Assembly (NCBI GenBank): GCA_035610835.1
Contig: CM069443.1
Location: forward strand, 56,809,266 to 56,873,265
Source of the DNA: Ophiura sarsii
Lineage: Eukaryota; Echinodermata; Ophiuroidea; Amphilepidida; Ophiuridae
Direction: 5' to 3'
Length of the DNA stretch: 64,000 nt
A program made the translations under genes and the position numbers. The notes under the pieces are model-generated. The model ran no database searches and was not told where the DNA came from. It worked only from the letters and a program-made list of their open reading frames with translations. Positions 1 to 15,000 of the stretch are shown in pieces. Positions within the stretch are counted from its first letter, which is position 1. Every line of letters begins with the position of its first letter.

Positions 1-2
1 AG
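1..2 (+). CDS. Last two bases of an upstream HYR exon
   Basis: The bases AG are followed by GTATGAATAATTGTG, nearly the same donor and intron start that follow the HYR exons ending at 1268 and 1714. This indicates that the HYR array continues to the left of the window. Confidence 0.6.
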
Positions 3-3000
3 GTATGAATAATTGTGTTTGGACTATTTATAAACTGTCAAAGTGGTCATTTTCGCGCTAGAAGCATGGTTTTATTATTATTATTGTTACTATTATAATA
101 TTTCATATCTTTACAGAAAGTAGATAATCAGTATTAAACGATATTAAACACCGTAATTCAAACATGTTTTATGGATTTCTGTGTCAACCTTTTACTCTTA
201 ACAGATAATGAAATTCCAGCATACTCCAACACTCCAACCACAACGACAGTCAGCACAGACCCAGGTCAACCTACTGCTGTGGTAACTTGGACAGAACCAA
301 CTGTCACTGATAATTCAGGGTCCTACACAGTCACATCAACTCATAGTCCTGGCTCAAGTTTTGATATAGGAAGCACCACAGTGACATATACAGCAGTTGA
401 TGAAAGTGGCAATGAAGCAACCTATTCATTTGACATTACTGTCATAGGTAGGACTTATTTTAGGAGAGAGGTCTGAGCTAGAAATTCACTTTTGTCCTAC
501 AACCAATCGTTTGTGCAAAATCACCCTTAACCCTAACAGCACTATGGCATACATAATCATACAGCCCACGCAGGCGCACAAGAGGTATATCCGGTACTGT
601 ACCAATATTGTACGTATCTGTAAATGGCGAAAATGATGGACGACCCCTTAATAGGTCAAGTTCATGTAACTTTTTCTTAACTTTAGTTTAGAGCAAACTG
701 GTTCATTCAAGTCACTGTTTTCATTGAAGATCAAGATGTCTCCTGCTTAAAAACAATCACTTTTGTTGGGATTGACCTGCATTTTCATCGCAACGGACCA
801 ATGACATCAAGCTTAGGCCAATCATTTTTGTTGTCGTATTGGCATAACATGCAATTAAAAAGGAGGGTAGGGCAGGCGGGATTTTAAATTTTATTTTAAT
901 GTATTTTGAATTGTATACGGGGTGTCTCATGAAAATCAAATGTAACATAAATGTTTTGAATAATAATTTTTTGAGAGCATTTCATATAAATATTTCAATT
1001 ATGTTTCAACCCCCTCTTTTAACAGATGATGGAATTCCTATGTTCTCAAACACTCCAAGTTCAACGACAGTCAACACTGACCCAGGTCAACCTACTGCTG
1101 TGGTTACTTGGACAGAACCAACTGTCGCTGATAATTCAGGGTCCTACACAGTCACATCAACTTATAGTTCTGGGTCAAGTTTTGACATTGGAAGCACCAT
1201 GGTGACTTATACAGCTGTTGATGATAATGGCAACGAAGAAACTTTCTCATTTGATGTTACTGTCATGGGTATGAATACTTGTGTTTGGACTATATATAAA
1301 CTGTAAAAGTAGTTAATTTTCACGCTATAAGCATGGTTTTGTTATTATTATTGTTACTATTATAATATTTCATATCTTACAGAAAGTAGATAATCTGTAT
1401 TAAACGATATTAGACACCCTAATTCAAACATGTTTTTATGGATTTCTGTGTCAACCTTTTACTCTTAACAGATAATGAAATTCCAGTATACTCCAACACT
1501 CCAACCACAACGACAGTCAACACAGACCCAGGTCAACCTACTGCTGTGGTAACTTGGACAGAACCAACTGTCGCTGATAATTCAGGGTCCTACACAGTCA
1601 CATCAACTTATAGTTCTGGGTCAAGTTTTGACATTGGAAACACCATGGTGACATATGCAGCAGTTGATGATAACGGCAACGAAGAAACTTTTTCATTCGA
1701 TGTTACTGTCATAGGTATACATAATTGTGTTTGGACTATTTATAAACTATAAAAGGGTAATTTTTGCGCTATAAGTATGGTTTTATTGTTATTATTATAA
1801 TATTTCATATCTTACAAAAAGTAGATAATCAATAAACGATATAAGACACCCTAATTCAAACATGTTTTTATGGATTTCTGTGTCAACCTTTTACTCTTAA
1901 CAGATAATGAAATTCCAGTATACTCCAACACTCCAACCACAACGACAGTCAACACAGACCCAGGTCAACCTACTGCTGTGGTAACTTGGACAGAACCAAC
2001 TGTCATTGATAATTCAGGGTCTTACACAGTAACATCAACTTATAGTTCTGGCTCAAGTTTTGATTTAGGAAGCACCACAGTGACTTATACAGCAGTTGAT
2101 GAAACCGGCAATGAAGCAACTTATTCATTTGATGTTACTGTCACAGGTATGATCTAAAATGACTTTGCATAAGAGCGGTCCCATTCTTCTACAAGTGTTT
2201 GAGCTAGAAAATGTAGGATTGGCTAAGATTGCTTGTGCATTCTTATCATCCTCAGATACACCTAACACAAAAAGTCCCTGACCAGGTGCCTTGATGTTGT
2301 CTAATCCAAAATCAACAATTGGTATCAAAAATCTGAGATATACATTAAATCAGCAAATTTCTTCTCCGTAGTTTGATACCTCATTCATAAAAATCGAATG
2401 GATACTTATGGATAACAAGCCACATTTCACATAAAGGTATATCCCCAACCTAATTCTATCCAAGAGGTTCTGCTCCTGTTAGAATTCACCTGTACTATTC
2501 ATGGTGCTATTCAACATATCGTCAGCCTGCTTCGATAACTGCCTAACTCACTTTTCCTATTTTTGTTGTTTTCTCAAAACTAGAAAAAATGAGATAGGCA
2601 ATTATCGAAGCAGGCTGACGATATTTCAGTTGCAAATTGAATGTTTTCCTCTGTCTGTTTGTTTATTGATTCTTAGATAAACTCGCTCAGTAAATGAGTG
2701 ATATACATATTTTAATGTTTCAATCCCTTTATAATAGATGATGAAATCCCAGTATACTCCAACACTCCAAGTGGGACAACAGTCAACACAGACCCAGGTC
2801 AACCTACTGCTGTGGTAACTTGGACAGAACCAACTGTCACTGATAATTCAGGGTCCTACACAGTCACATCAACTCATAGTTCTGGCTCAACGTTTAGCAT
2901 TGGAAACACAACAGTGACTTACACTTCAGTCGATGCAAATGGCAATGAAGCGACGTATTCATTTGATGTTATCGTCACAGGTAGGATTGTCAAGGAGTTG

Positions 3001-6000
3001 CATGAGGTGGAACGACGATAGACCCCTCCTCCCGCCAACTATAAAACTAAAAGACTATACTCTGAAAGACCCCACTATAAAACCCTGACCCTAGGCCTAT
3101 ACATGTACTGAATTACATGGATAAGTATATGTACATGGGGTAGCCTACCTGGATTTAATGGCACATGGAGTTCCTGTATTATGGGGTATCTGGAATATTA
3201 AGGGCACTTGTGATAACTGGATTTTAAGAGTGGACATCCCATGAACCCCCAACCCGAGAACCGCCCAACCCACGAACTGTATATTCTAGTATGTAAATAA
3301 ATATACATAAATAAACATTCGTTTAAAAATATTTATTTATAACAAACTTTCTGCAGTTGCATTCATTCTTGCCCCTGTGATATCACACAATATCACATAG
3401 GGTGACCTATTTTTGAAACAAAACGCCCGACCAACCCTACCGAGAGGTCCGTTTGCCCGTAGAACAGGTGTTTTTTATTATGAAGAGGCTTCTCAAAGCA
3501 TTTAATTATTAAACCACTAACAATTAAGGGGTGTGTGGACCAACAGCATAGCCTTCGTAAAACTGCTGTTACTCCTTCATTATTCATTTAATCTATATAA
3601 AAGTATACATTTTCTTGAAGGAAAGGGTTCAATGAATCCAACCATAAACATGAAATTGGCCATTTTGAAAAAAATATAAAAAACATGGTTTTTGACCCAT
3701 TTTAGGTTTTGCAAAGATAACTCAAAATATATTTTGTCAAATTTTGTTGTTCTAGTTTATTATAATCCTAATAAAATTCTCTAGGAGTGTTTTTTATTTT
3801 TTAATATCTGATTTATTTGTTGAAATATTGACCAGAAAGTGCCAAAAATGTGATTTTCATGATTTTGGAGGTATTTTTTCAACAACAAAAAAAAATCCCA
3901 AAGTTTCACCGATATTTCAGATTTTCATTGATCACACATTTTAAATACAAAAGGTCACTTTTACAAGGATTTCAATATTTTATATTTAAAAAACAACATA
4001 AAAAAACCAACAAAACCCGCATTCCGCATTAGGTTTTGAAAAACTGAAGAGCTTGAGACAAAAGATTTTGTTTAATATAGCCTAACAGATATTTTTAATA
4101 ATATGTCCCCCCTTTCGTTTAACAGATGATGGGATTCCTATGTTCTCTAACACTCCCAGTGCTACAACATTCAACACAGACCCAGGTCAACCTACTGCTG
4201 TGGTAACTTGGACAGAACCAACTGTCACCGATAATTCAGGGTCCTACACAGTCACATCAACTTATAGTTCTGGCTCAAGTTTTGATATAGGAAACACCAC
4301 AGTGAATTATATCGTAGTCGATGCAAGTGGCAACGAAGCAAACTTTTCCTTTGTTGTAACCGTTACAGGTAATTTATATGCTTGGCACATTTAAACAATA
4401 TAACGTAATTGAATCCTGGAATATTTGATTATGAACAAATGCAGATTACAACAAGGCCAACAATATAAAAATGCATTGTTTGTCCATAGATACCTTCAAA
4501 GGGTAAGGTCGGTCAGATTTCCTTTTCTTTTTTTAAAATTTTTATAAATCACATTCAAAAGATGTATAATTAACTCTTAAATTGTGGATGTATAAGACAT
4601 GAAAAGGAATAGTTTACTATTAAATCACTTCATTCATGTTATAAAATAGTTAAGAAGAGTAAACAAACAGTTTTTTAGTGTATTTCCGGAAAGCAGCTTT
4701 CTGGAAGGAAAAAAACCTTTTTTCTTCTTGTAAATTAGGGTCGGTATTCATGTTTACAGTTAACACTTTTTTGTCAGTTTTCAAAATTAGGGTATGTTGG
4801 AAATTGATAAAAAAACATTTTTTGATCCTGTGCTTTGTACACTGTTTTTGGAAAAATAGAGTGCGTTTCTATTCCATTACCATCAATAGTAATTGATGGT
4901 TATTATGATTTACCCACCACCAATAACCACCAATAACCACTCAATTTGCATTTCTATACAGCACAAAAAAGTGCTGGCACAGCAAAAGGTGGTGATGCCG
5001 GAAGTTCACCAAAATACACACAAGACAAACAAATCCAAGCGAACCGTCACGCTACGTTAGTATAACCAGTACATGGGCGCACCACAAAAAAAAGTGTTCA
5101 CGCATGCACCACATAACACGTCGCATGGACTGTCATCACTACTAAAATAACCGCTGTCTGTTTCTATTCAAGATCACCACTAAAATTACCACCAATGAAG
5201 CAGAAATACTGAGTTATTTTGGTGGTTTATGCCCGGCCCCCCAACTCAACACAATAGTTGGTAACCATGATTGTTCTAAAAATCGCGGAAAAAGGGTTAT
5301 ATTTTCGATTGTCAGCGCGGACAGCGAAATCATGAAAATAGGGGGTATTTCATGCATTAGTCTCCGCGAAATTAGAAAAATTGGTTATTTTACGAAGAGG
5401 AAAAAACAAAAAACATCACAGTATGGATTTAATCATCTGATTAGAACATGGTAACAACCCAAATACACCATTTGGGGTACACCAGTTTATAACACAGGAC
5501 CATAAATGCCTGTTACTGTACTGTTGGGAGCAACAAGTTTTTCTTTATTGAATGTATGTATAAAGTGTCTTTGAAAAGGGGTGTTTGAAATGGGGTATTT
5601 TTCACCCTAATTTTGCTTGTTTTTTCCAAAAAAGGGGGTAAATTGTTGAAAAATCCTTGCAAAGGGGTACTTTGAAAAAATTAAGAACAGTCAAGGTTAC
5701 CAACTTTTGTGTTGAGTTGGGGGGCCGGGGGTTTATGGAGGTGTGTAATGTGGTAAGTTGGTTTTTACTATTTAGGCCATCACCACCAATCACCACGATC
5801 ACCACCAACAGCCACCAACAACCACCTTATGCATTTGAATAGAAACACATTTGATGTAGCATTAACAAATAAGGGTGAAATATTAGGAATATATAACCAA
5901 CAGTTAATTTAAATCTGATAGCTGAATATATAATGGGGAACTTGTTTCCTACATTATATCTATCATAGTCAGATACACCCTATATGCCTATAGACGATAT

Positions 6001-9000
6001 TCTTAATTGGCGGCATTTACGTCAAAGAGGGTCGCGTCAAACCATGATTCATCTGAGCATGCTCAGAGCAATTATATCGCTCAGATAAACATTACAATCT
6101 CCTTGACGGCAATGTGAATGAATTGTGAACTTCTAAATTTTCCTCGGTAGTTATGTTTACCAGCAAACATTTATATTTGAAACAAGTACGAAGATTTTTA
6201 TGATTAGTGCAAAGTTCACTCCATTGAAAATACAGCACTCTCGTCTTGAATTCATCGCTAGCCTCGTTTTCAGTCACGTAAATCCCTCTTCGACACCAAA
6301 TACGCCAATTAAGAACAACATCTATATCTATTTACATGTTTACTAATTACATTAAACAAAATTGTAATTCTTCCCCCCCCCCCTCCCATTTTCAAACAGA
6401 TAATGAAATCCCAGTATTCTCCAACACTCCAAGTGAAACAACAGTCAACACAGACCCAGATCAACCTACTGCTGTGGTAACTTGGACAGAACCAACTGTT
6501 ACTGATAATTCAGGGTCCTACACAGTCACATCAACTCATAGTTCTGGGTCAAGTTTTGATATAGGAAATACGACAGTGACTTATGCAGCAATTGATGAAA
6601 ATGGGAACGAAGCGACTTATTCATTTGATGTTACTATCACAGGTATGACTTTTTAAAATGTAAATCACATTTTTAGAAATGCAATCTTGATAATGTATTT
6701 ATAACAGTGTTGTGACCAAGTCACTGGCTGACAGATGTGACTCAAAGAAGATTTTAAAGACACCACCACAATGCTTTGCATTTTTGTAAAATGCCCTTAA
6801 TCTGGTCTCCAATTTGTCTCGGTTCCCATAGACATGCACAAAATCATGGCATTATAGTGTATTCATTGTTGGAGCTCTTAGATTCTAGTTTACATCAATT
6901 AATAAATTAGTTCTCGGTGTTCCTTTTACTTATTTCTAAACCTTTAGAGCTCCACAAATGCATCATGTGATAAAAGCATTAGTTAGCTGGTGCTCCTGCA
7001 ATGCATTGTGGTATATCCTTAAAAACATCTTTGGATGTGACTCAAGTCAAGTCATGTTGCTGGTTGGTTAAAGTCAATTCATTTTAATGGTTTTCTTCGA
7101 GTCGTATCAAGTCATAGTGAACTTGAAACTATCAGCTTCATATACTGAAATTACCTATCCAGGCATGAGAATCTTCCTGATTATATTCCTGAATTCCTGC
7201 TTTTTTGTCACCCAAATTTCTGCATTTTTATTTATTTTCAGCCATTTGTTTGTCTTTTTAGCCCAATTTCACGCTTGTTTTCCTACTTTTCCATAAGTTT
7301 CCTTTTTTTTTTAAATTTAAATTAATTCTCATGCCTGCCTGTCAAGTCATGTTTATAAGAAGTTTAGGCATGGTAATATTAATTTTAACAGTCACAATTT
7401 GTTTAAACTCAATTTATTCAAGTTATTCTAGCATTAAGACTTGAGTCAAGTCAAGTCAAGTGTTTTGGAAAAGTGACTTCAATCAATTCAAGTCTTTAAG
7501 AGTGACTTGAGTCAAATTAAGTCTTGACTTTGAACCTTGTGCCACCATCACCTTCATAGTTAAGTCAGTTCCAAATTGGTGAACCTGCTTACAGCAGCAC
7601 ATTAATACAGAAGAGTGTGAGGTGAGCAGGCAAGAAGCTCGAATGACGTAACTGTGAATCGTATACGAGACGCATGGGAATGCCCAAATAGAGCGCATTA
7701 ACTTGGATTACTTTTGCGCGCGGAGAGTTAAAAGTCAAAAGAACTGAATAACCTATAGTATTACTATGTTGTCTGTTATGAAGGTATGCACAATTGAAAC
7801 TCTGATATTACTCAAGTAAAATTTTTTTGGATTTACCTTAACTTGTCAATCACAAAATACAGTTTTACTTGATATATTGAAGGGCGGGAAAAACATACAA
7901 TTTTTGTTTTGTCAGAACAGCAACGATTTCACAAATACTTAATTGATTTTTTAACAGTCAAAAATGGGTATTTAATGAAGTTTTTTCCCTAGTCATATGT
8001 TCCTTATTTTGTCAATATTTTAAATGATTAGGTACCCATTATCTCTCACGTCTGGTTGTGCAGTAAAGTTCCATGATGTGTGACATTTTGTTGTTTCTTA
8101 ATTTGTGTACATTTTATCTTTAATATATCTTTATTTGTAAATTTTGATTCAATCCTACAAGTGCAATATTTTGATGTTAATTAATGTGCATTTTTATATC
8201 GTAATTTTAATATTGTATATTAGCATGTAATTTGGCCTGCGGGCCACGAGATGCTTCTGAATAAAATACCAATAATAATTTATACATTCTATAATAATCT
8301 CTTTAACAGATAATGAAATTCCAGTATACTCCAACACTCCAACCACAACAACAGTCAACACTGACCCAGGTCAACCTACTGCTGTGGTAACGTGGACAGA
8401 ACCAACTGTCACTGATAATTCAGGGTCCTACACAGTCACTTCAACTCATAGTTCTGGCTCAAGTTTTGATATAGGAAGTACCACAGTAACATATACAACA
8501 GTTGATGAAAGTGGCAATGAAGCAACTTATTCATTTGATGTTACTGTCACAGGTATGACTTATTACTATTGGCATTTTCATTAAATCTTTAAAAATTAAA
8601 CAGACCAAATTACATCACAACATATAAGAATGTTTTGTGGTGATTTGATAATACGTACCATATCTGTAATGCTCAAATAAACTAGAGTGACAATGCCTGT
8701 CAGAGTGAACAGGTTTCCTAATAAAAAACTAAAATAGAGACGTTTTATTGGATCTATAGATGAGGTGACCTATGATGTCATGTATTTACAAATGGGACAC
8801 CCTCTGTTGTTTCCCTCCAGGCAGAATATACAGTAAAGTTAATGAAGACAACATGAAATTTCTTTCTAATGAATTGTAAAACTCATTTAGTTTTAGTTTT
8901 TTGTGTGAAATGCGATAGCTTATAGCATTCCTAAGCAAGTTTAAAGCCAGTTTTGATAACAATTTGCTGTGACACCACAATCTAGTTAGAAAACCTGATC

Positions 9001-12000
9001 TGGCCTATGTAAACTATAGGAACTCTTGCCCGGTGTGTTTTGTCTCAAACCAACAGAGGGCGTCCTAAATGTCAACAAATGACACCTCATCTAGATCTAT
9101 AGCTAACACTTTCCACATCTGCAGAAGACATTCCAAAATTTCACGAAATGTTTCAAAAATGTCAAAATTATTGGATTTTGTTACCATATTTGAAATCACC
9201 ATTGGAAATGCATTGAAATATGTACAAACATGCCTTGTATTGGTTCAGTAATTCTTGAGATAGATTTTAAAAGTTGGGAAATGTTTCTGCAAATGTTTTG
9301 AATAATGTAAAACTGAAAGCCCATGGAAAATGTTAAAGGTTAATGACCTTATTTTGTTCACACAGTGTTTCTATTCTACGTGAAGGTGCATCATCATGAA
9401 CAGTCTTATTTCAAGATTTGAGTAAAATTACTATAATAGTGGTTTGAAAGATTCTCTTCAAAAATTTGCCCATTAAACAGCGCACAAATTGCCAGTGTGG
9501 TTAAACATGGTTTATTTCCAAATTTAAGTGAAATTACTGTAATAGCGGTTCCACAAATTCTATTTAAATGTGCCCATTGAATAGCACACAAATTGCCAGT
9601 ATGGTTAGACATGGTTAACAGGCATGAGAATCTTCCAGATAATTCAGGAATTCCTGTTTTTTTGTCACCTAAATTTCTGCATTTTTATTTATTTTCAGCC
9701 CGTTTCTTGTCTTTTAGCCCAATTTCACGCTTATTATCCTACTTTTTTACAAGTTTTTTTCCTGTTTTTTAATTCAATCCCTTCTCATGCCTGGGTTAAT
9801 TCATTACTTTTCCACTTGTAATGTCTTAAGGTAATATCTCTCAGGACATAACTTTGGCAGGGGAAATAGGAAAAGTCTGGGTTTTCATTTGATACCAAAA
9901 TCTCAATAATGATGGAAAAAGTGGATTAGATAAAGTCCGATTCCTTTAAGTAGAAAGTATAATATTTATAATGTTTAGGCTATATTAAAAAAATCATTTG
10001 TCTCAAAGCTCCTGCGCATGTTAGTTAATTGGTGCGCGTTAGAAAAAAAATTATGATTTTTTATTTTTTATTTAATTTTTTTAATTTTTTTCAACAACAA
10101 AAAAAAAATCCAAACATTTCACAGATTTTTCAGATTTTCATTGTCCAAATACATTGTTATTATTATAATATTTCATATCTTACAAAAAGTAGATAATCAA
10201 TAAACGATATAAGACACCCTAATTCAAACATGTTTTTATGGATTTCTGTGTCAACCTTTTACTCTTAACAGATAATGAAATTCCAGTATACTCCAACACT
10301 CCAACCACAACGACAGTCAACACAGACCCAGGTCAACCTACTGCTGTGGTAACTTGGACAGAACCAACTGTCATTGATAATTCAGGGTCTTACACAGTAA
10401 CATCAACTTATAGTTCTGGCTCAAGTTTTGATTTAGGAAGCACCACAGTGACTTATACAGCAGTTGATGAAACCGGCAATGAAGCAACTTATTCATTTGA
10501 TGTTACTGTCACAGGTATGATCTAAAATGACTTTGCATAAGAGCGGTCCCATTCTTCTACAAGTGTTTGAGCTAGAAAATGTAGGATTGGCTAAGATTGC
10601 TTGTGCATTCTTATCATCCTCAGATACACCTAACACAAAAAGTCCCTGACCAGGTGCCTTGATGTTGTCTAATCCAAAATCAACAATTGGTATCAAAAAT
10701 CTGAGATATACATTAAATCAGCAAATTTCTTCTCCGTAGTTTGATACCTCATTCATAAAAATCGAATGGATACTTATGGATAACAAGCCACATTTCACAT
10801 AAAGGTATATCCCCAACCTAATTCTATCCAAGAGGTTCTGCTCCTGTTAGAATTCACCTGTACTATTCATGGTGCTATTCAACATATCGTCAGCCTGCTT
10901 CGATAACTGCCTAACTCACTTTTCCTATTTTTGTTGTTTTCTCAAAACTAGAAAAAATGAGATAGGCAATTATCGAAGCAGGCTGACGATATTTCAGTTG
11001 CAAATTGAATGTTTTCCTCTGTCTGTTTGTTTATTGATTCTTAGATAAACTCGCTCAGTAAATGAGTGATATACATATTTTAATGTTTCAATCCCTTTAT
11101 AATAGATGATGAAATCCCAGTATACTCCAACACTCCAAGTGGGACAACAGTCAACACAGACCCAGGTCAACCTACTGCTGTGGTAACTTGGACAGAACCA
11201 ACTGTCACTGATAATTCAGGGTCCTACACAGTCACATCAACTCATAGTTCTGGCTCAACGTTTAGCATTGGAAACACAACAGTGACTTACACTTCAGTCG
11301 ATGCAAATGGCAATGAAGCGACGTATTCATTTGATGTTATCGTCACAGGTAGGATTGTCAAGGAGTTGCATGAGGTGGAACGACGATAGACCCCTCCTCC
11401 CGCCAACTATAAAACTAAAAGACTATACTCTGAAAGACCCCACTATAAAACCCTGACCCTAGGCCTATACATGTACTGAATTACATGGATAAGTATATGT
11501 ACATGGGGTAGCCTACCTGGATTTAATGGCACATGGAGTTCCTGTATTATGGGGTATCTGGAATATTAAGGGCACTTGTGATAACTGGATTTTAAGAGTG
11601 GACATCCCATGAACCCCCAACCCGAGAACCGCCCAACCCACGAACTGTATATTCTAGTATGTAAATAAATATACATAAATAAACATTCGTTTAAAAATAT
11701 TTATTTATAACAAACTTTCTGCAGTTGCATTCATTCTTGCCCCTGTGATATCACACAATATCACATAGGGTGACCTATTTTTGAAACAAAACGCCCGACC
11801 AACCCTACCGAGAGGTCCGTTTGCCCGTAGAACAGGTGTTTTTTATTATGAAGAGGCTTCTCAAAGCATTTAATTATTAAACCACTAACAATTAAGGGGT
11901 GTGTGGACCAACAGCATAGCCTTCGTAAAACTGCTGTTACTCCTTCATTATTCATTTAATCTATATAAAAGTATACATTTTCTTGAAGGAAAGGGTTCAA

Positions 12001-15000
12001 TGAATCCAACCATAAACATGAAATTGGCCATTTTGAAAAAAATATAAAAAACATGGTTTTTGACCCATTTTAGGTTTTGCAAAGATAACTCAAAATATAT
12101 TTTGTCAAATTTTGTTGTTCTAGTTTATTATAATCCTAATAAAATTCTCTAGGAGTGTTTTTTATTTTTTAATATCTGATTTATTTGTTGAAATATTGAC
12201 CAGAAAGTGCCAAAAATGTGATTTTCATGATTTTGGAGGTATTTTTTCAACAACAAAAAAAAATCCCAAAGTTTCACCGATATTTCAGATTTTCATTGAT
12301 CACACATTTTAAATACAAAAGGTCACTTTTACAAGGATTTCAATATTTTATATTTAAAAAACAACATAAAAAAACCAACAAAACCCGCATTCCGCATTAG
12401 GTTTTGAAAAACTGAAGAGCTTGAGACAAAAGATTTTGTTTAATATAGCCTAACAGATATTTTTAATAATATGTCCCCCCTTTCGTTTAACAGATGATGG
12501 GATTCCTATGTTCTCTAACACTCCCAGTGCTACAACATTCAACACAGACCCAGGTCAACCTACTGCTGTGGTAACTTGGACAGAACCAACTGTCACCGAT
12601 AATTCAGGGTCCTACACAGTCACATCAACTTATAGTTCTGGCTCAAGTTTTGATATAGGAAACACCACAGTGAATTATATCGTAGTCGATGCAAGTGGCA
12701 ACGAAGCAAACTTTTCCTTTGTTGTAACCGTTACAGGTAATTTATATGCTTGGCACATTTAAACAATATAACGTAATTGAATCCTGGAATATTTGATTAT
12801 GAACAAATGCAGATTACAACAAGGCCAACAATATAAAAATGCATTGTTTGTCCATAGATACCTTCAAAGGGTAAGGTCGGTCAGATTTCCTTTTCTTTTT
12901 TTAAAATTTTTATAAATCACATTCAAAAGATGTATAATTAACTCTTAAATTGTGGATGTATAAGACATGAAAAGGAATAGTTTACTATTAAATCACTTCA
13001 TTCATGTTATAAAATAGTTAAGAAGAGTAAACAAACAGTTTTTTAGTGTATTTCTGGAAAGCAGCTTTCTGGAAGGAAAAAAACCTTTTTTCTTCTTGTA
13101 AATTAGGGTCGGTATTCATGTTTACAGTTAACACTTTTTTGTCAGTTTTCAAAATTAGGGTATGTTGGAAATTGATAAAAAAACATTTTTTGATCCTGTG
13201 CTTTGTACACTGTTTTTGGAAAAATAGAGTGCGTTTCTATTCCATTACCATCAATAGTAATTGATGGTTATTATGATTTACCCACCACCAATAACCACCA
13301 ATAACCACTCAATTTGCATTTCTATACAGCACAAAAAAGTGCTGGCACAGCAAAAGGTGGTGATGCCGGAAGTTCACCAAAATACACACAAGACAAACAA
13401 ATCCAAGCGAACCGTCACGCTACGTTAGTATAACCAGTACATGGGCGCACCACAAAAAAAAGTGTTCACGCATGCACCACATAACACGTCGCATGGACTG
13501 TCATCACTACTAAAATAACCGCTGTCTGTTTCTATTCAAGATCACCACTAAAATTACCACCAATGAAGCAGAAATACTGAGTTATTTTGGTGGTTTATGC
13601 CCGGCCCCCCAACTCAACACAATAGTTGGTAACCATGATTGTTCTAAAAATCGCGGAAAAAGGGTTATATTTTCGATTGTCAGCGCGGACAGCGAAATCA
13701 TGAAAATAGGGGGTATTTCATGCATTAGTCTCCGCGAAATTAGAAAAATTGGTTATTTTACGAAGAGGAAAAAACAAAAAACATCACAGTATGGATTTAA
13801 TCATCTGATTAGAACATGGTAACAACCCAAATACACCATTTGGGGTACACCAGTTTATAACACAGGACCATAAATGCCTGTTACTGTACTGTTGGGAGCA
13901 ACAAGTTTTTCTTTATTGAATGTATGTATAAAGTGTCTTTGAAAAGGGGTGTTTGAAATGGGGTATTTTTCACCCTAATTTTGCTTGTTTTTTCCAAAAA
14001 AGGGGGTAAATTGTTGAAAAATCCTTGCAAAGGGGTACTTTGAAAAAATTAAGAACAGTCAAGGTTACCAACTTTTGTGTTGAGTTGGGGGGCCGGGGGT
14101 TTATGGAGGTGTGTAATGTGGTAAGTTGGTTTTTACTATTTAGGCCATCACCACCAATCACCACGATCACCACCAACAGCCACCAACAACCACCTTATGC
14201 ATTTGAATAGAAACACATTTGATGTAGCATTAACAAATAAGGGTGAAATATTAGGAATATATAACCAACAGTTAATTTAAATCTGATAGCTGAATATATA
14301 ATGGGGAACTTGTTTCCTACATTATATCTATCATAGTCAGATACACCCTATATGCCTATAGACGATATTCTTAATTGGCGGCATTTACGTCAAAGAGGGT
14401 CGCGTCAAACCATGATTCATCTGAGCATGCTCAGAGCAATTATATCGCTCAGATAAACATTACAATCTCCTTGACGGCAATGTGAATGAATTGTGAACTT
14501 CTAAATTTTCCTCGGTAGTTATGTTTACCAGCAAACATTTATATTTGAAACAAGTACGAAGATTTTTATGATTAGTGCAAAGTTCACTCCATTGAAAATA
14601 CAGCACTCTCGTCTTGAATTCATCGCTAGCCTCGTTTTCAGTCACGTAAATCCCTCTTCGACACCAAATACGCCAATTAAGAACAACATCTATATCTATT
14701 TACATGTTTACTAATTACATTAAACAAAATTGTAATTCTTCCCCCCCCCCCTCCCATTTTCAAACAGATAATGAAATCCCAGTATTCTCCAACACTCCAA
14801 GTGAAACAACAGTCAACACAGACCCAGATCAACCTACTGCTGTGGTAACTTGGACAGAACCAACTGTTACTGATAATTCAGGGTCCTACACAGTCACATC
14901 AACTCATAGTTCTGGGTCAAGTTTTGATATAGGAAATACGACAGTGACTTATGCAGCAATTGATGAAAATGGGAACGAAGCGACTTATTCATTTGATGTT

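Larger units (their letters stand above)
1785..10152 (+). repeat. 8,368-bp tandem duplication, copy 1 (five HYR exons)
   Basis: Direct repeat with the copy at 10153-18520. It contains HYR exons 4-8 and their introns. The left edge lies inside an intron, at ATTGTTATTATTATAATATT. Two substitutions relative to copy 2 were seen: 4687 C versus 13055 T, and 8609 A versus 16977 C, both intronic. I compared by eye, so there may be others. Confidence 0.93.
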
